Shown here: positions 52,962 to 61,351 of the stretch, one piece after another
Position numbering within the stretch: position 1 is the first letter of the stretch
Layout of the letters: each line of letters opens with the position of its first letter
NCBI GenBank assembly: GCA_947495795.1
Contig: CANMAI010000001.1
Span: forward strand, 62,001-126,000
Source of the DNA: an uncultured Paracoccaceae bacterium
GTDB taxonomy: Bacteria; Pseudomonadota; Alphaproteobacteria; Rhodobacterales; Rhodobacteraceae
DNA length: 64,000 nucleotides
Direction: 5' to 3'
The notes under the pieces: model-generated
The model's input: only the letters and a program-made list of their open reading frames with translations
What the model was told of the DNA's origin: nothing
Databases searched by the model: none
Position numbers and translations under genes: made by a program

Positions 52962-55010
52962 ATGGCTGATCCCTCCTCTCTTCTCTCCTCCGTTTTTGGT
53001 TTTGATGCGTATCGCCCCGGGCAGGGAGAGGTGGTGGACGCGGTTGTGGCCGGGCGGAATGTGCTGGCGATCATGCCGACGGGAGGGGGCAAGAGCCTGT
53101 GTTACCAGTTGCCCGCGCTCTGCCGGGAGGGGGTGACGGTGGTTGTTTCCCCCCTGATTGCGTTGATGCGCGATCAGGTGCGGGCGCTCCGGGCCGCGGG
53201 TGTGGCTGCGGGGGCTTTGACATCCGGCAACACGGAGGAGGAGACGGAGGCTGTTTTCGAGGCTTTGGACCGGGGGGATCTGAAGCTGCTTTACATGGCG
53301 CCGGAGCGGATTTCACGCTCCGGCCCTTTGCTTTCGCGGGTGGGGGTGAGCCTGCTGGCGGTGGACGAGGCGCATTGTGTGAGCCAGTGGGGGCATGATT
53401 TCCGGCCCGATTATCTGGAAATAGGGCCCTTGGCGCAGCGACTTGGTGCGCAGGTTGCGGCGTTCACGGCGACGGCGGACCCGGAAACGCAGGAGGAGAT
53501 CGTCGCGCGGCTGTTCCCGGAGAAACCGGAGGTGTTTCTGCGGGGGTTTGATCGGCCCAATCTGCATCTGGCCTTTGCGGCCAAGGATGGCCCGCGCGGG
53601 CAGGTGCTGGATTTCGTGGCGGCGCGGAAGGGGCTGTCGGGGATCGTTTATTGTTCGAGCCGGGCCAAGACGGAGACTTTGGCGGGGGCTTTGAATGGCG
53701 CCGGACATACCGCGCTGGCCTATCATGCGGGGCTGGAGGCGGATGACAGGCGGCTTGCCGAGACGCGGTTTCAGCGCGAGGACGGGCTGATCGTCTGTGC
53801 GACGGTGGCATTCGGCATGGGCGTGGACAAGCCCGACATCCGCTATGTGTGCCATGCGGATCTGCCCAAGAGCATCGAGGCCTATTATCAGGAGGTCGGG
53901 CGTGCCGGGCGGGACGGTGCGCCTGCGGAAACGCTGACGCTGTTCGGGCCGGAGGATATTCGATTGCGGCGGGCGCAGATCGACGAGGGTCTGGCGCCGG
54001 TGGAGCGCAAGCAGGCGGATCATGCGCGGCTGAATGCGTTGCTGGGTTTGGCGGAGAGCCCTGTTTGCCGGCGGGTGCCCTTGTTGCGGTATTTTGGCGA
54101 GGATTTCGCGGGCGGTTGCGGGGGGTGCGATATCTGCACGGCTCCGCCCGAGACGTTTGATGCCAAGGACGCGGCGCGGAAAGCCTTTTCGGCGGCGTTG
54201 CGCACGGGAGAGTATTTCGGGGCCGGGCATCTGATTGACGTATTGCGCGGACAGCGAACGGAGAAGGTGCTGAGCCGGGGGCATGACCAGCTGCCGACAT
54301 TCGGCTGCGGGCAGGAGTTTTCCAAGCCCGAATGGCAGGCGATTTTCCGGCAGTTGATGGGGCTGGATCTGTTGCGGCCGGATGCGGGGCGGCACGGGGC
54401 CTTGCGGCTGACGGAAGCAGCTAGGCCCCTGTTGCGCGGTGAGGTGGAGCTGGTGCTGCGGCGCGACAGCGTGAAGAAGGCGGCAGCAAGGGCGCGGCCT
54501 GCGGCGGCGGCTTTGGTGGCGGAGGAGGATGAACCGCTGCTTTCGGCGCTGAAGGCCAAGCGGCGGGAGCTGGCGGAGGCGGCAAAGGCCCCGGCTTATG
54601 TGATTTTCCCGGATAGGACGCTGGTGGATATGGTGGCCCGCAAGCCACGGACCCTGGATGAGATGCGGGGCGTTTCCGGCGTGGGTGAGAAGAAGCTGGA
54701 GAAGTTCGGTGCGATTTTTCTGGAGGTGCTGACGGGTGTTGAGGCGGCACCTCTGCACCCGGCCCGGATGGCGCTGGCAGGGCGGGATGCCGGGGCGGTT
54801 TTCGATGCTCTGGAGGACGCGCAGGTGGAGCTGGCGCGGGGGAAGAGCGGGCTTGACCCTTACATGGCGTGCAGCAAGACGACCTTGCGCAAGATTGCCG
54901 AGATGCGGCCCGGCACACTGGAGGATCTGGAGCTCGTGCCGGGGATGGGGGCCGCGAAGGTGGCGCGGTTCGGGGCGGCGTTTCTGGCGGCTCTGGAAGA
55001 GGATGGGTGA
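52962..55010 (+). CDS. recQ: ATP-dependent DNA helicase RecQ
   Basis: A 682-residue 3'-5' superfamily 2 helicase. Walker A LAIMPTGGGKSLCYQLPALC, DEAH box and aromatic loop LAVDEAHCVSQWGHDFRPDY, motif V/VI FGMGVDKPDIRYVCHADLP and YYQEVGRAGRDG, the zinc-binding GGCGGCDICTAPP, a winged-helix RQC domain, and two HRDC domains (residues about 540-615 and 625-682, the second ending PGTLEDLELVPGMGAAKVAR). Two HRDC copies are more than the single one in E. coli RecQ. The ATG at 52962 is used; the frame is open further upstream. It repairs stalled forks and acts in recombination. Confidence 0.95.
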   Translation: MADPSSLLSSVFGFDAYRPGQGEVVDAVVAGRNVLAIMPTGGGKSLCYQLPALCREGVTVVVSPLIALMRDQVRALRAAGVAAGALTSGNTEEETEAVFEALDRGDLKLLYMAPERISRSGPLLSRVGVSLLAVDEAHCVSQWGHDFRPDYLEIGPLAQRLGAQVAAFTATADPETQEEIVARLFPEKPEVFLRGFDRPNLHLAFAAKDGPRGQVLDFVAARKGLSGIVYCSSRAKTETLAGALNGAGHTALAYHAGLEADDRRLAETRFQREDGLIVCATVAFGMGVDKPDIRYVCHADLPKSIEAYYQEVGRAGRDGAPAETLTLFGPEDIRLRRAQIDEGLAPVERKQADHARLNALLGLAESPVCRRVPLLRYFGEDFAGGCGGCDICTAPPETFDAKDAARKAFSAALRTGEYFGAGHLIDVLRGQRTEKVLSRGHDQLPTFGCGQEFSKPEWQAIFRQLMGLDLLRPDAGRHGALRLTEAARPLLRGEVELVLRRDSVKKAAARARPAAAALVAEEDEPLLSALKAKRRELAEAAKAPAYVIFPDRTLVDMVARKPRTLDEMRGVSGVGEKKLEKFGAIFLEVLTGVEAAPLHPARMALAGRDAGAVFDALEDAQVELARGKSGLDPYMACSKTTLRKIAEMRPGTLEDLELVPGMGAAKVARFGAAFLAALEEDG

Positions 55011-55085
55011 GGGCCCATCCTCTGGGCCGGTGGTGGCCAGGGTAGTGCGGTTCTGGATGACGGTTCGCGTGGCTTTGGAGAGGGT

Positions 55086-55108
55086 GGTGGGTTATCACCC
55101 ACCCTACG
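55086..55108. repeat. Family B palindrome, copy 2
   Basis: GGTGGGT pairs with ACCCACC around TATC and is followed by CTACG, 76 bases after recQ and 93 bases before the Sel1-like gene. Same arms and tail as the copies at 11.5 and 56.05 kb. Confidence 0.7.
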
Positions 55109-55200
55109 GGCTGCCTTGGTTTTGGCGCTTGGGGGCCGGGAAGAGGGTTTGGACCAGAGGCATGGTGTTTTGGTCTTGGGGGCTGAGGGGGGCTGGCAGG

Positions 55201-56058
55201 ATGAGGTTGCGCATCTGCGGGGCGATCGGGTTGATGCTGTGTGGTGCGCTGGCTTCAGCGCAGACGGAGCGGCCTGCGGTTATTCCGCCCGAGACGCCTT
55301 TGGACGAGATCGTGTGTGAGGCGTATTCCAATGTGGATACGTGCTGGAGCCTTGGCCTCGGTTTTCTGAAGAGTGATCCGGCGCGGGCGGCTAAGATCAT
55401 GGAGATATCCTGTGCCTTTGGCGCGCAGAAGGCGGGCTGTTATGAGGCGGGCAAGATCTATTTGCTGAGCAGGCCACACGTGAATTACGGCCTTGCCTAC
55501 AAGATGTTCGAGGCTGCGTGTTACGGGCAGCGCAATGTCGGACAGGGGCCTTATGCGTGTAAATATCTGGGGCATATTGTGCAATTGGGGCTGGGGCGGC
55601 CTGCGGATGCAAATGCCGCACATGACATCCTGATCCGGGCCTGTTTTACGCATAATGATCTGACGACCGATCCGGAGGGCTGCGATCTGCTGGCGAAATC
55701 CTATCTCTTCGGGTTTGATACGGCGCGGGTTGGCCGCTCGCCCGAGGCGATCCCGCTGGCGTTCATGGCTTATGCGCGGGGATGTGAGGATTTTGCGCCG
55801 GGCCTTTGCGCGGACGGAGCGGCGCTGTTGCGGGCTTACCAGGGAAATGCCCGGCTGATGACGTTTCTTGAGGACTGCGATGCCGGAATGGTGGCGCGGG
55901 ATGGTGAGGAACGGACATGCGCGGAGGTTCTGGCGCGCGCCCGTTTCGTGCCGCGTGGGTTTGCCGGTGGGCGCGCATATGAATTTCGGAAGGCGTTCCT
56001 GCGGTTCTGGCGGGTTCAGTTTACGATCAGGGAGCCGAGGGCTGCGGGCGGTGGGTGA
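55201..56058 (+). CDS. Secreted cysteine-rich protein with Sel1-like repeats
   Basis: A 285-residue protein with a signal peptide (MRLRICGAIGLMLCGALASA). The mature part has regularly spaced Cys residues (IVCEAYSNVDTCWSLGLGFL, ISCAFGAQKAGCYEAGKIYL, EAACYGQRNVGQGPYACKYL, GCDLLAKSYLFG) and short helical repeats resembling Sel1/TPR-like units of Cys-rich type (HcpA-like), probably disulfide-linked in the periplasm. The function is unknown. The last residues (REPRAAGGG) and the TGA stop are encoded inside a family B palindrome, so the native C-terminus may have been replaced by repeat insertion. Confidence 0.75.
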   Translation: MRLRICGAIGLMLCGALASAQTERPAVIPPETPLDEIVCEAYSNVDTCWSLGLGFLKSDPARAAKIMEISCAFGAQKAGCYEAGKIYLLSRPHVNYGLAYKMFEAACYGQRNVGQGPYACKYLGHIVQLGLGRPADANAAHDILIRACFTHNDLTTDPEGCDLLAKSYLFGFDTARVGRSPEAIPLAFMAYARGCEDFAPGLCADGAALLRAYQGNARLMTFLEDCDAGMVARDGEERTCAEVLARARFVPRGFAGGRAYEFRKAFLRFWRVQFTIREPRAAGGG

Positions 56059-56073
56059 ATCACCCACCCTACG
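56050..56073. repeat. Family B palindrome, copy 3 (overlaps a gene end)
   Basis: GGTGGGTGA pairs with TCACCCACC around one base and is followed by CTACG. The TGA in the left arm is the stop codon of the Sel1-like gene. The EF-G remnant begins about 30 bases after the right arm. Confidence 0.75.
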
Positions 56074-56102
56074 GGTTGGAGCGGCGTGCGGCTTATTGTA
56101 GG

Positions 56103-56946
56103 CCAGCTTTGGTTTTTCGCTTGATCCGGCTTGCGAAGGGAGAGCTTGCGCATTGCCTTTCTGTGCCGCTGGAACCGGTCGGCAGGACGGCTTGGAAGCA
56201 ACTGCTGCAAGCTCTGGAAGAACACGCATCCCGAGACCGGGCGGATTGATCTGGCGGAGCAGAACGAGCGGCAGTTGGACAGCGTGTTGGACGCCTTGGT
56301 GACGGCTGGAGCGCTCGATTCCGGGGTTGGGGCTTATCATCATGCGAAAATTGGCACGGATGGTGCGTTGAGCGCGCCGGTCGCTCTCTCAGTGGCACCC
56401 CTGCATGAGGAGGGCGGTTTTCGGTTCGGCTATGAGGGAGAGGCGCGGGCGCTGCCGTCCAAACTGTTGCACCACATCAGCGCCGGGGTGGAACGTGCGC
56501 TGGATGATGGGCTCTCTGCGGGGTTTCCGGTGATTGGCGTGGCGGTGACGCTTGAGCGGTTTGAAGGCCCTGAGGCAGGAGCCGGGCTTTTGGCAGCGGG
56601 TGCGGAGCGGATGGCTATGCGGGACGCTGTGCAGGCGGCGGGCAGTGTGGTGCTGGAGCTTGTGCTGCGGGTGGAGGTGACATGCTCTGCCGCCGCCAGC
56701 GTGGGCATTGCGGGCCTTCTTGCGAAACGCCGGGGCACAATTCTGGAGATTGGCGACAGTGGACGCGCCGTATGTAAGGTAACGCGTGTTCCGGTGATGA
56801 GCTTCCTCGGCTGGAGCAATGACGTGCAGCAGATCACGGAGGATCCGGTTGAGGCCGGTACGGCCTTGGCGGTCTATCAGGAATTGCCGCGTTCTTCACC
56901 AGAAGGGCCGGATATGTTTCCGCCTGCTATCGGGATATGGGCGTAG
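56103..56946 (+). pseudogene. Frameshifted 5'-truncated EF-G-like translational GTPase (domains III-V)
   Basis: From about 56131 one frame encodes the start of EF-G domain III (ELAHCLSVPLEPVGRTAWKQ, LLQALEEHASRD) and stops at 56249. The next frame continues the domain from about 56231 (PETGRIDLAEQNERQLDSVL), then domain IV (AGVERALDDGLSAGFPVIGV, AMRDAVQAAGSVVLELVL) and domain V (GLLAKRRGTILEIGDSGRAV, LGWSNDVQQI) to the stop at 56946. This matches the EF-G order 'PAVxxGIxEAMxxGxLAGYPV', 'AFKEAxxKAxPVLLEP', 'DLNSRRGQI'. The GTP-binding domain and domain II are missing and one frameshift lies near 56230. The second frame, read alone from 56131, could be annotated as a 271-residue hypothetical. 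Confidence 0.6.
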
Positions 56947-56984
56947 GATCTCTGGCGCAGCATCCCATGTGCAGCCTGCGCGTT

Positions 56985-59045
56985 TCAGCCATTGGAGTTT
57001 GCCTCCCTGACCAGCGTGAGCGAAGGCGGCTTGCGATGGGTGATTTCATACAGATCCGCAAGCGCCATCGGGCGGCCGAAGTAGAAGCCCTGGGCTTCGG
57101 CGCAACTCTCCTTTTGGAGGAAGGTGAGTTCTTCTTCGGTTTCCACGCCCTCGGCCAGCACCGGAATGCCGAGCGCTGTGCCGAGCAGGAGCGTTGAGCG
57201 AACAATGGCGGCGCGCTGCGGATCGGTGTGGATGCCGGAGATGAAGCTGCGGTCTATCTTGATCTTGTCGAACGGGAAGGCTTGCAGGGTGGCAAGCGAG
57301 GAATAGCCTGTGCCGAAATCATCCATCGCGATGCGCACACCCATCGCCTTGATCCGGTGCATCACCCTGAGCGTGTTCTCCTGATCGTCGATGATGCTGG
57401 CCTCGGTAATCTCCAGCTCCAGCCGCTCTGGCGCGAGGCGGCTTTCGATGAGGATATCGGAGACGTATTCCGCGAAGGAGGGTTGCAGGAGTTGCTGGGG
57501 CGCCACGTTGACGGCCATGCGGTACGGGGCCTCCCACGAGGCCGCTTCGAAACAGGTGGTGCGAAGAACCCAGAGGCCGATATCGCGGATGAGGCCGGTT
57601 TGCTCTGCGATGGGGATGAACTGATCGGGAGAGACGCGGCCACGGGTGGGGTGGTTCCAGCGGAGAAGCGCTTCAAAGCCCACAGGTGCGCGCGTCGCGA
57701 TATCGTTCTGGAGCTGGTAGTGCACCTCGAATTCGTCCCGTTCCAGGGCCACGCGGAGATCGGTGACGAGCGCGAGCCTTTCGCGGTTTTGCTGATCCAT
57801 GCCTGGAGTGAAGTGATGGATCTGGCAGTAGGGATCGGATTTGGCGCGGTGCATCGCGAGATCGGATTTCTGCTGGATTTCCAGAAGATCATCGCCATGC
57901 TCTGGGGCCGACGCGATGCCGAGGCTGACGCCGACATTAAGCTCCGTATTCTCGATCGGCACAGGCTCCAGCACGCGGGTGCGGAGTTGCTGGGCAAAGG
58001 CATCCACTTCGCGGATATGGCGGTAGTTGGCCTTGATCGCGACAAACTCATCCCCGCCGGTGCGGGCCACGAACTCATCGGGTGCGAGCGCCCCGTTGAG
58101 GCGGGAGGCGATGCAGGCGAGCAGGGCATCGCCGGCCGCGTGGCCATAGAGATCGTTGATTTCCTTGAAGCCATCGAGATCCAGCGTGATCACCGCGACG
58201 CGGCTGGTGGGCAGGATTTCGGCGTATTCCTCCAGCTTTCGGACAAGATAGAGGCGGTTCGGCAGGTTTGTGAGCGTATCGTGGAGGGTTGCATGGGTGA
58301 ACTGCTTTTTTGCCTCATCCTGTACCCGCGCCTCTATCAGGAAGGCGGCGAAGCCGGTGAGGAGGAACATGGTAACCACGATGAGAACGAGGGCGCTGAG
58401 GAAAACATCCGATATCGCCTTCGGTGGAACGGAAATGGTGGGATCGAGCGCCAAGGTGATAGCCCCCATGCCGGTGAAGTGCATGATGCAGATCGCCAGT
58501 ACCATCGAGAACGTTGCCCCGGCCCGGCAGTATCTGGAGACGGGGCGGCCGATGCGATTGAACGTGAGCGCACCGAGGGCTGCACCGAGGAGGACGGAGG
58601 CGGTGCTGAGCGCTTGATCCCAGATAATGACGCCCGGGATCTGGAAGGCGGACATGCCGGTGTAGTGCATCGTGGCGATGGTGAGGCCGAAGACCACGCC
58701 GCCAAACTCTATTCTCAGGCCACCTCTTGCAGCCGCTGCTATGGCGAATGCAAGGGTAACGCCCACCATTGCGACAAGGAGGGAGGCGATTGTCATCACC
58801 GGTTCGTAGGCGTGATCGACCACAGGATCGTAGGCGAGCATCGCGATGAAATGCGTGGCCCAGATCGTGGCACCGCCGATGGTGCCGGTGAGGATCAGGT
58901 GGACCAGCCTGCGCCCTTCCCGGGCAAAGAGCGTGCGCACGAAGAGGCGAACGGAGAGGCCCGAGCCAAGCAGGCAGACAAAGGCCGCAGCTGCAACCAG
59001 TGTAAAATCATGCTCCTGCGTGAAGCAGCCGACGACCTTAAGCAT
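56985..59045 (-). CDS. MHYT-GGDEF-EAL bifunctional c-di-GMP protein
   Basis: A 686-residue membrane protein. Residues 1-240 form an MHYT sensor with seven helices and its paired motifs (WATHFIAMLAYDP, IATMHYTGMSAFQIPG, CIMHFTGMGAITLALDP), proposed to bind a metal and sense O2, CO or NO. The GGDEF domain is intact (VARTGGDEFVAIK; start LTNLPNRLYLVRKLEEYAEI), as is the EAL domain (VGFEALLRWNHPTRGRVSP, MDDFGTGYSSLATLQAF, LAEGVETEEELTFL). Both catalytic signatures are present, so it may synthesise or degrade c-di-GMP. The ATG at 59045 has GAGGGA upstream; another ATG two codons earlier is possible. Confidence 0.93.
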   Translation of the reverse strand: MLKVVGCFTQEHDFTLVAAAAFVCLLGSGLSVRLFVRTLFAREGRRLVHLILTGTIGGATIWATHFIAMLAYDPVVDHAYEPVMTIASLLVAMVGVTLAFAIAAAARGGLRIEFGGVVFGLTIATMHYTGMSAFQIPGVIIWDQALSTASVLLGAALGALTFNRIGRPVSRYCRAGATFSMVLAICIMHFTGMGAITLALDPTISVPPKAISDVFLSALVLIVVTMFLLTGFAAFLIEARVQDEAKKQFTHATLHDTLTNLPNRLYLVRKLEEYAEILPTSRVAVITLDLDGFKEINDLYGHAAGDALLACIASRLNGALAPDEFVARTGGDEFVAIKANYRHIREVDAFAQQLRTRVLEPVPIENTELNVGVSLGIASAPEHGDDLLEIQQKSDLAMHRAKSDPYCQIHHFTPGMDQQNRERLALVTDLRVALERDEFEVHYQLQNDIATRAPVGFEALLRWNHPTRGRVSPDQFIPIAEQTGLIRDIGLWVLRTTCFEAASWEAPYRMAVNVAPQQLLQPSFAEYVSDILIESRLAPERLELEITEASIIDDQENTLRVMHRIKAMGVRIAMDDFGTGYSSLATLQAFPFDKIKIDRSFISGIHTDPQRAAIVRSTLLLGTALGIPVLAEGVETEEELTFLQKESCAEAQGFYFGRPMALADLYEITHRKPPSLTLVREANSNG

Positions 59046-59552
59046 TCGCATTCCCTCAAGCTCCGGAATGCCCTATCACGGCGCGAAATAACGTACGGTT
59101 GACGCTTTGCGCGGAGCCCGGAAAATCTCGCTACAATTTCCGGCAATTCTGCTCGAAACATATTGGTTTGTGCGGCTTCGACGGGCAGCGCTCTGATCCC
59201 GCTCACCGAAGCCCGACAAATTCACAGGTGTGGAACGACGCAGATGATCGCCTCGGTGGGCGAGATTTTCTGGATGATATCACGCCTTTGCGTTCCGCAA
59301 TGATGGCCTGAATGTTGATCCGAACAGGACGTTCACGCCAGCATCGGTAACCAACGGTAGTGCGGACAATGCTGCCGTTGGCAACCGGATCGCGAATGCC
59401 GCTTTTCAAATCGGATGTGAGCACTTCACCCTGCAAAAATCAGTGCTCATTGCTATCACTGGTTGGTCTGAGTGCCTTACTGTCTCTACACCTTCTATAG
59501 TTTGGGTGTTTGACTTGCACGGTTCTGGTGGTCGCCTTGCAAGCGCTAATTT
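59046..59552. other. Intergenic region before the LRR gene, possible relic
   Basis: About 500 bases without a supported gene. A minus-strand frame of 77 codons (59203-59436; begins MQGEVLTSDLKSGIRDPVAN) and a plus-strand frame of 70 codons (59099-59311) have no ribosome site and no recognisable family. The composition and broken frames are compatible with a decayed gene at the edge of the LRR/immunity-like pair, but nothing can be named. Confidence 0.35.
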
Positions 59553-60560
59553 ATGAAGGTTTGGAAAGCCGGCCACAGGCGAATGTCGTCAAACTACGTT
59601 CCGATATGTATAATCTGTTGCGACGGAACTAACTGGGCTGTGTTGATGACTGAAGTATTGATCGAAGCAATCCACAGTGACTATGACATGTTCCCCCGTC
59701 GCGGGTGTGCGGGCTACTTTGGACCGCTTTCTGCCCTTGGTGACAATCACCGCGATGTGCGGCGGCGAAACGTGACGTATTTTGAATTCGGACCAAATGA
59801 CTCCCAACTTTATGACTACACGACTGCGCCCACTGATCTTCTGGCGCAAGCGCTGGCAGTGGCGCATCGACCAACATCTAAAAGGGCGGCAACCGTTACT
59901 GGCTTTGACGTGCTCGCGAAAACGGCAAGGGGCTTACACACCCTTGCACTGCCTCCGATTTCTCCAAAAGTCGGGGCGCTTGATCTTTCGCCTTATCCGA
60001 ACCTTGTCCGGTTGATCGTCATCAAACCAACACCGGTCAGCCCGCCATGGAAGACCAGACCGAACTTGCGATCACTTGTGCTGGAAGGATTTGCCGAACA
60101 GGATCTTTCATCGCTTTCGGACCTTTCATCGTTGATCACACTTCAAATTTCCGGAGCGCGAAATCTGAGGTCACTGGATGGGATCGAGGCCTTGACCTCG
60201 CTCAAGTATCTTTGGCTCTACACAACGCCTAAGCTCATTGATTTGAGCGCTTTGCATGGCTGTTCATCGCTGAAAAGCATTCGGATCGAAACTGCCATGC
60301 AGATGGGTGAGCCTGACGATCTGTTCATTGCCATGCCAAACCTGAAATCGCTTCAGGTGCCGCGTGTAAACGGCTACCGCAAATACCTTGACGCGCCCAA
60401 ACTGAAGTTCTTGAGTTTCGCAAAGGACATAAGCCTAAACAGCATTTCAGAATACTTCGATGATTTAGATTTTCTTTATCGGATGGATGACGAAGGAGAG
60501 CCGCAACGCATGTTCTGGAATACATATGAGGCCGAAGTCTACGGTGAGGGCACCGCATGA
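59553..60560 (+). CDS. Leucine-rich-repeat-like protein
   Basis: A 335-residue protein with no signal peptide or membrane helix. From about residue 140 it shows irregular leucine-rich repeats of 21-24 residues (ALDLSPYPNLVRLIVIKPT, NLRSLVLEGFAEQDLSSLSD, SSLITLQISGARNLRSLDGI, TSLKYLWLYTTPKLIDLSAL, SSLKSIRIETAMQMGEPDD). The first 100 residues are not recognised. The start is uncertain: a Met at about residue 32 (MTEVLIEAIHSDYDMF) fits as well. It overlaps the next gene by four bases (ATGA), so the two proteins are probably made together. The stretch is AT-richer than its surroundings. Confidence 0.7.
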   Translation: MKVWKAGHRRMSSNYVPICIICCDGTNWAVLMTEVLIEAIHSDYDMFPRRGCAGYFGPLSALGDNHRDVRRRNVTYFEFGPNDSQLYDYTTAPTDLLAQALAVAHRPTSKRAATVTGFDVLAKTARGLHTLALPPISPKVGALDLSPYPNLVRLIVIKPTPVSPPWKTRPNLRSLVLEGFAEQDLSSLSDLSSLITLQISGARNLRSLDGIEALTSLKYLWLYTTPKLIDLSALHGCSSLKSIRIETAMQMGEPDDLFIAMPNLKSLQVPRVNGYRKYLDAPKLKFLSFAKDISLNSISEYFDDLDFLYRMDDEGEPQRMFWNTYEAEVYGEGTA

Positions 60561-61102
60561 TATGGCAGGTGATCTCAAACGAACCAATGGATGAGACCGA
60601 CTACATTGTTTCGAAGGACGATGAAGCAGCATCGGAGGCTTCTTGGGATCGACGGTTTTATGGCGGCTTCATGGTCATCTCCACACAGCACCATGTGAAG
60701 ACTCTGGAAAGTCTGGATTTCATTGCGTCGCCTCAGGGGGTCTTCTATTGCTCACAGCCTTTCCTGAATGTGCTTTCAGCGGCTGGAATAGAAATGCCGA
60801 CCCGACCGGGGCAGTTTTGTCTGGCGGACGGCACGACGACGCTTGAAAAGCAGTTCTGGCAAATCGTGCCGCCGCGCGCCATGGCAGAGTTTGAGGAGGT
60901 TGATCCGGTACGATACTGGCCAAAGTTCAAAAAGTTCAAGTTTTGGACGGGCGTTTTGCACGAAGCAAATGCAGATGCGACTTGGCTCGGTAGCTTTGAA
61001 GAATCGCCGGGCCTCTTTTGTTCGGAGGATTTGAAACTTCGATTTGAGGCCGCATCACTCAATATGAGCCTTTCAGAGACCCCGACTTTGGAGCGGGCGT
61101 AA
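60557..61102 (+). CDS. Unknown protein, resembles Imm11/DUF1629-type immunity proteins
   Basis: A 181-residue soluble acidic protein starting MIWQVISNEPMDETDYIVSK. The middle (GGFMVISTQHHVKTLESLDF, QGVFYCSQPFLNVLSAAGIE, FWQIVPPRAMAEFEEVDPV) loosely resembles the MXAN_0049-type immunity family, in which a domain with aromatic-rich strands is encoded next to polymorphic-toxin loci. The likeness is weak and could be wrong. It overlaps the LRR-like gene by four bases. No toxin domain is visible in the window. Confidence 0.55.
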   Translation: MIWQVISNEPMDETDYIVSKDDEAASEASWDRRFYGGFMVISTQHHVKTLESLDFIASPQGVFYCSQPFLNVLSAAGIEMPTRPGQFCLADGTTTLEKQFWQIVPPRAMAEFEEVDPVRYWPKFKKFKFWTGVLHEANADATWLGSFEESPGLFCSEDLKLRFEAASLNMSLSETPTLERA

Positions 61103-61351
61103 GTTCATCTGATCTGCGGACATTCGTTGATTGTGTAGCGTCAGTGACCCCAGGCTCTCTCCAGACCTTCGCCGCATCACATGCCAAGGCCCGGTTTTTC
61201 ATTTGGGTCAATGTCATGATGTGAATGTCAAAGTCATCCGCCGTTCAACACCGGGTCTTAATCACTTGCAAAGCCGTTTTGGCTAAGATCGCGTGGGAAG
61301 CGTATCGGTTTTCTGCCGGTACGCGGTTATCAGACGAGGTTTGCGCGCGCG

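Noticed and set aside
61103-61351. Short minus-strand frame (begins MTLTQMKNRALACDAAKVWR) between the immunity-like and PAS-GGDEF-EAL genes
   Set aside because: About 52 codons with no recognisable family and no clear ribosome site; it could be a gene fragment but cannot be supported.
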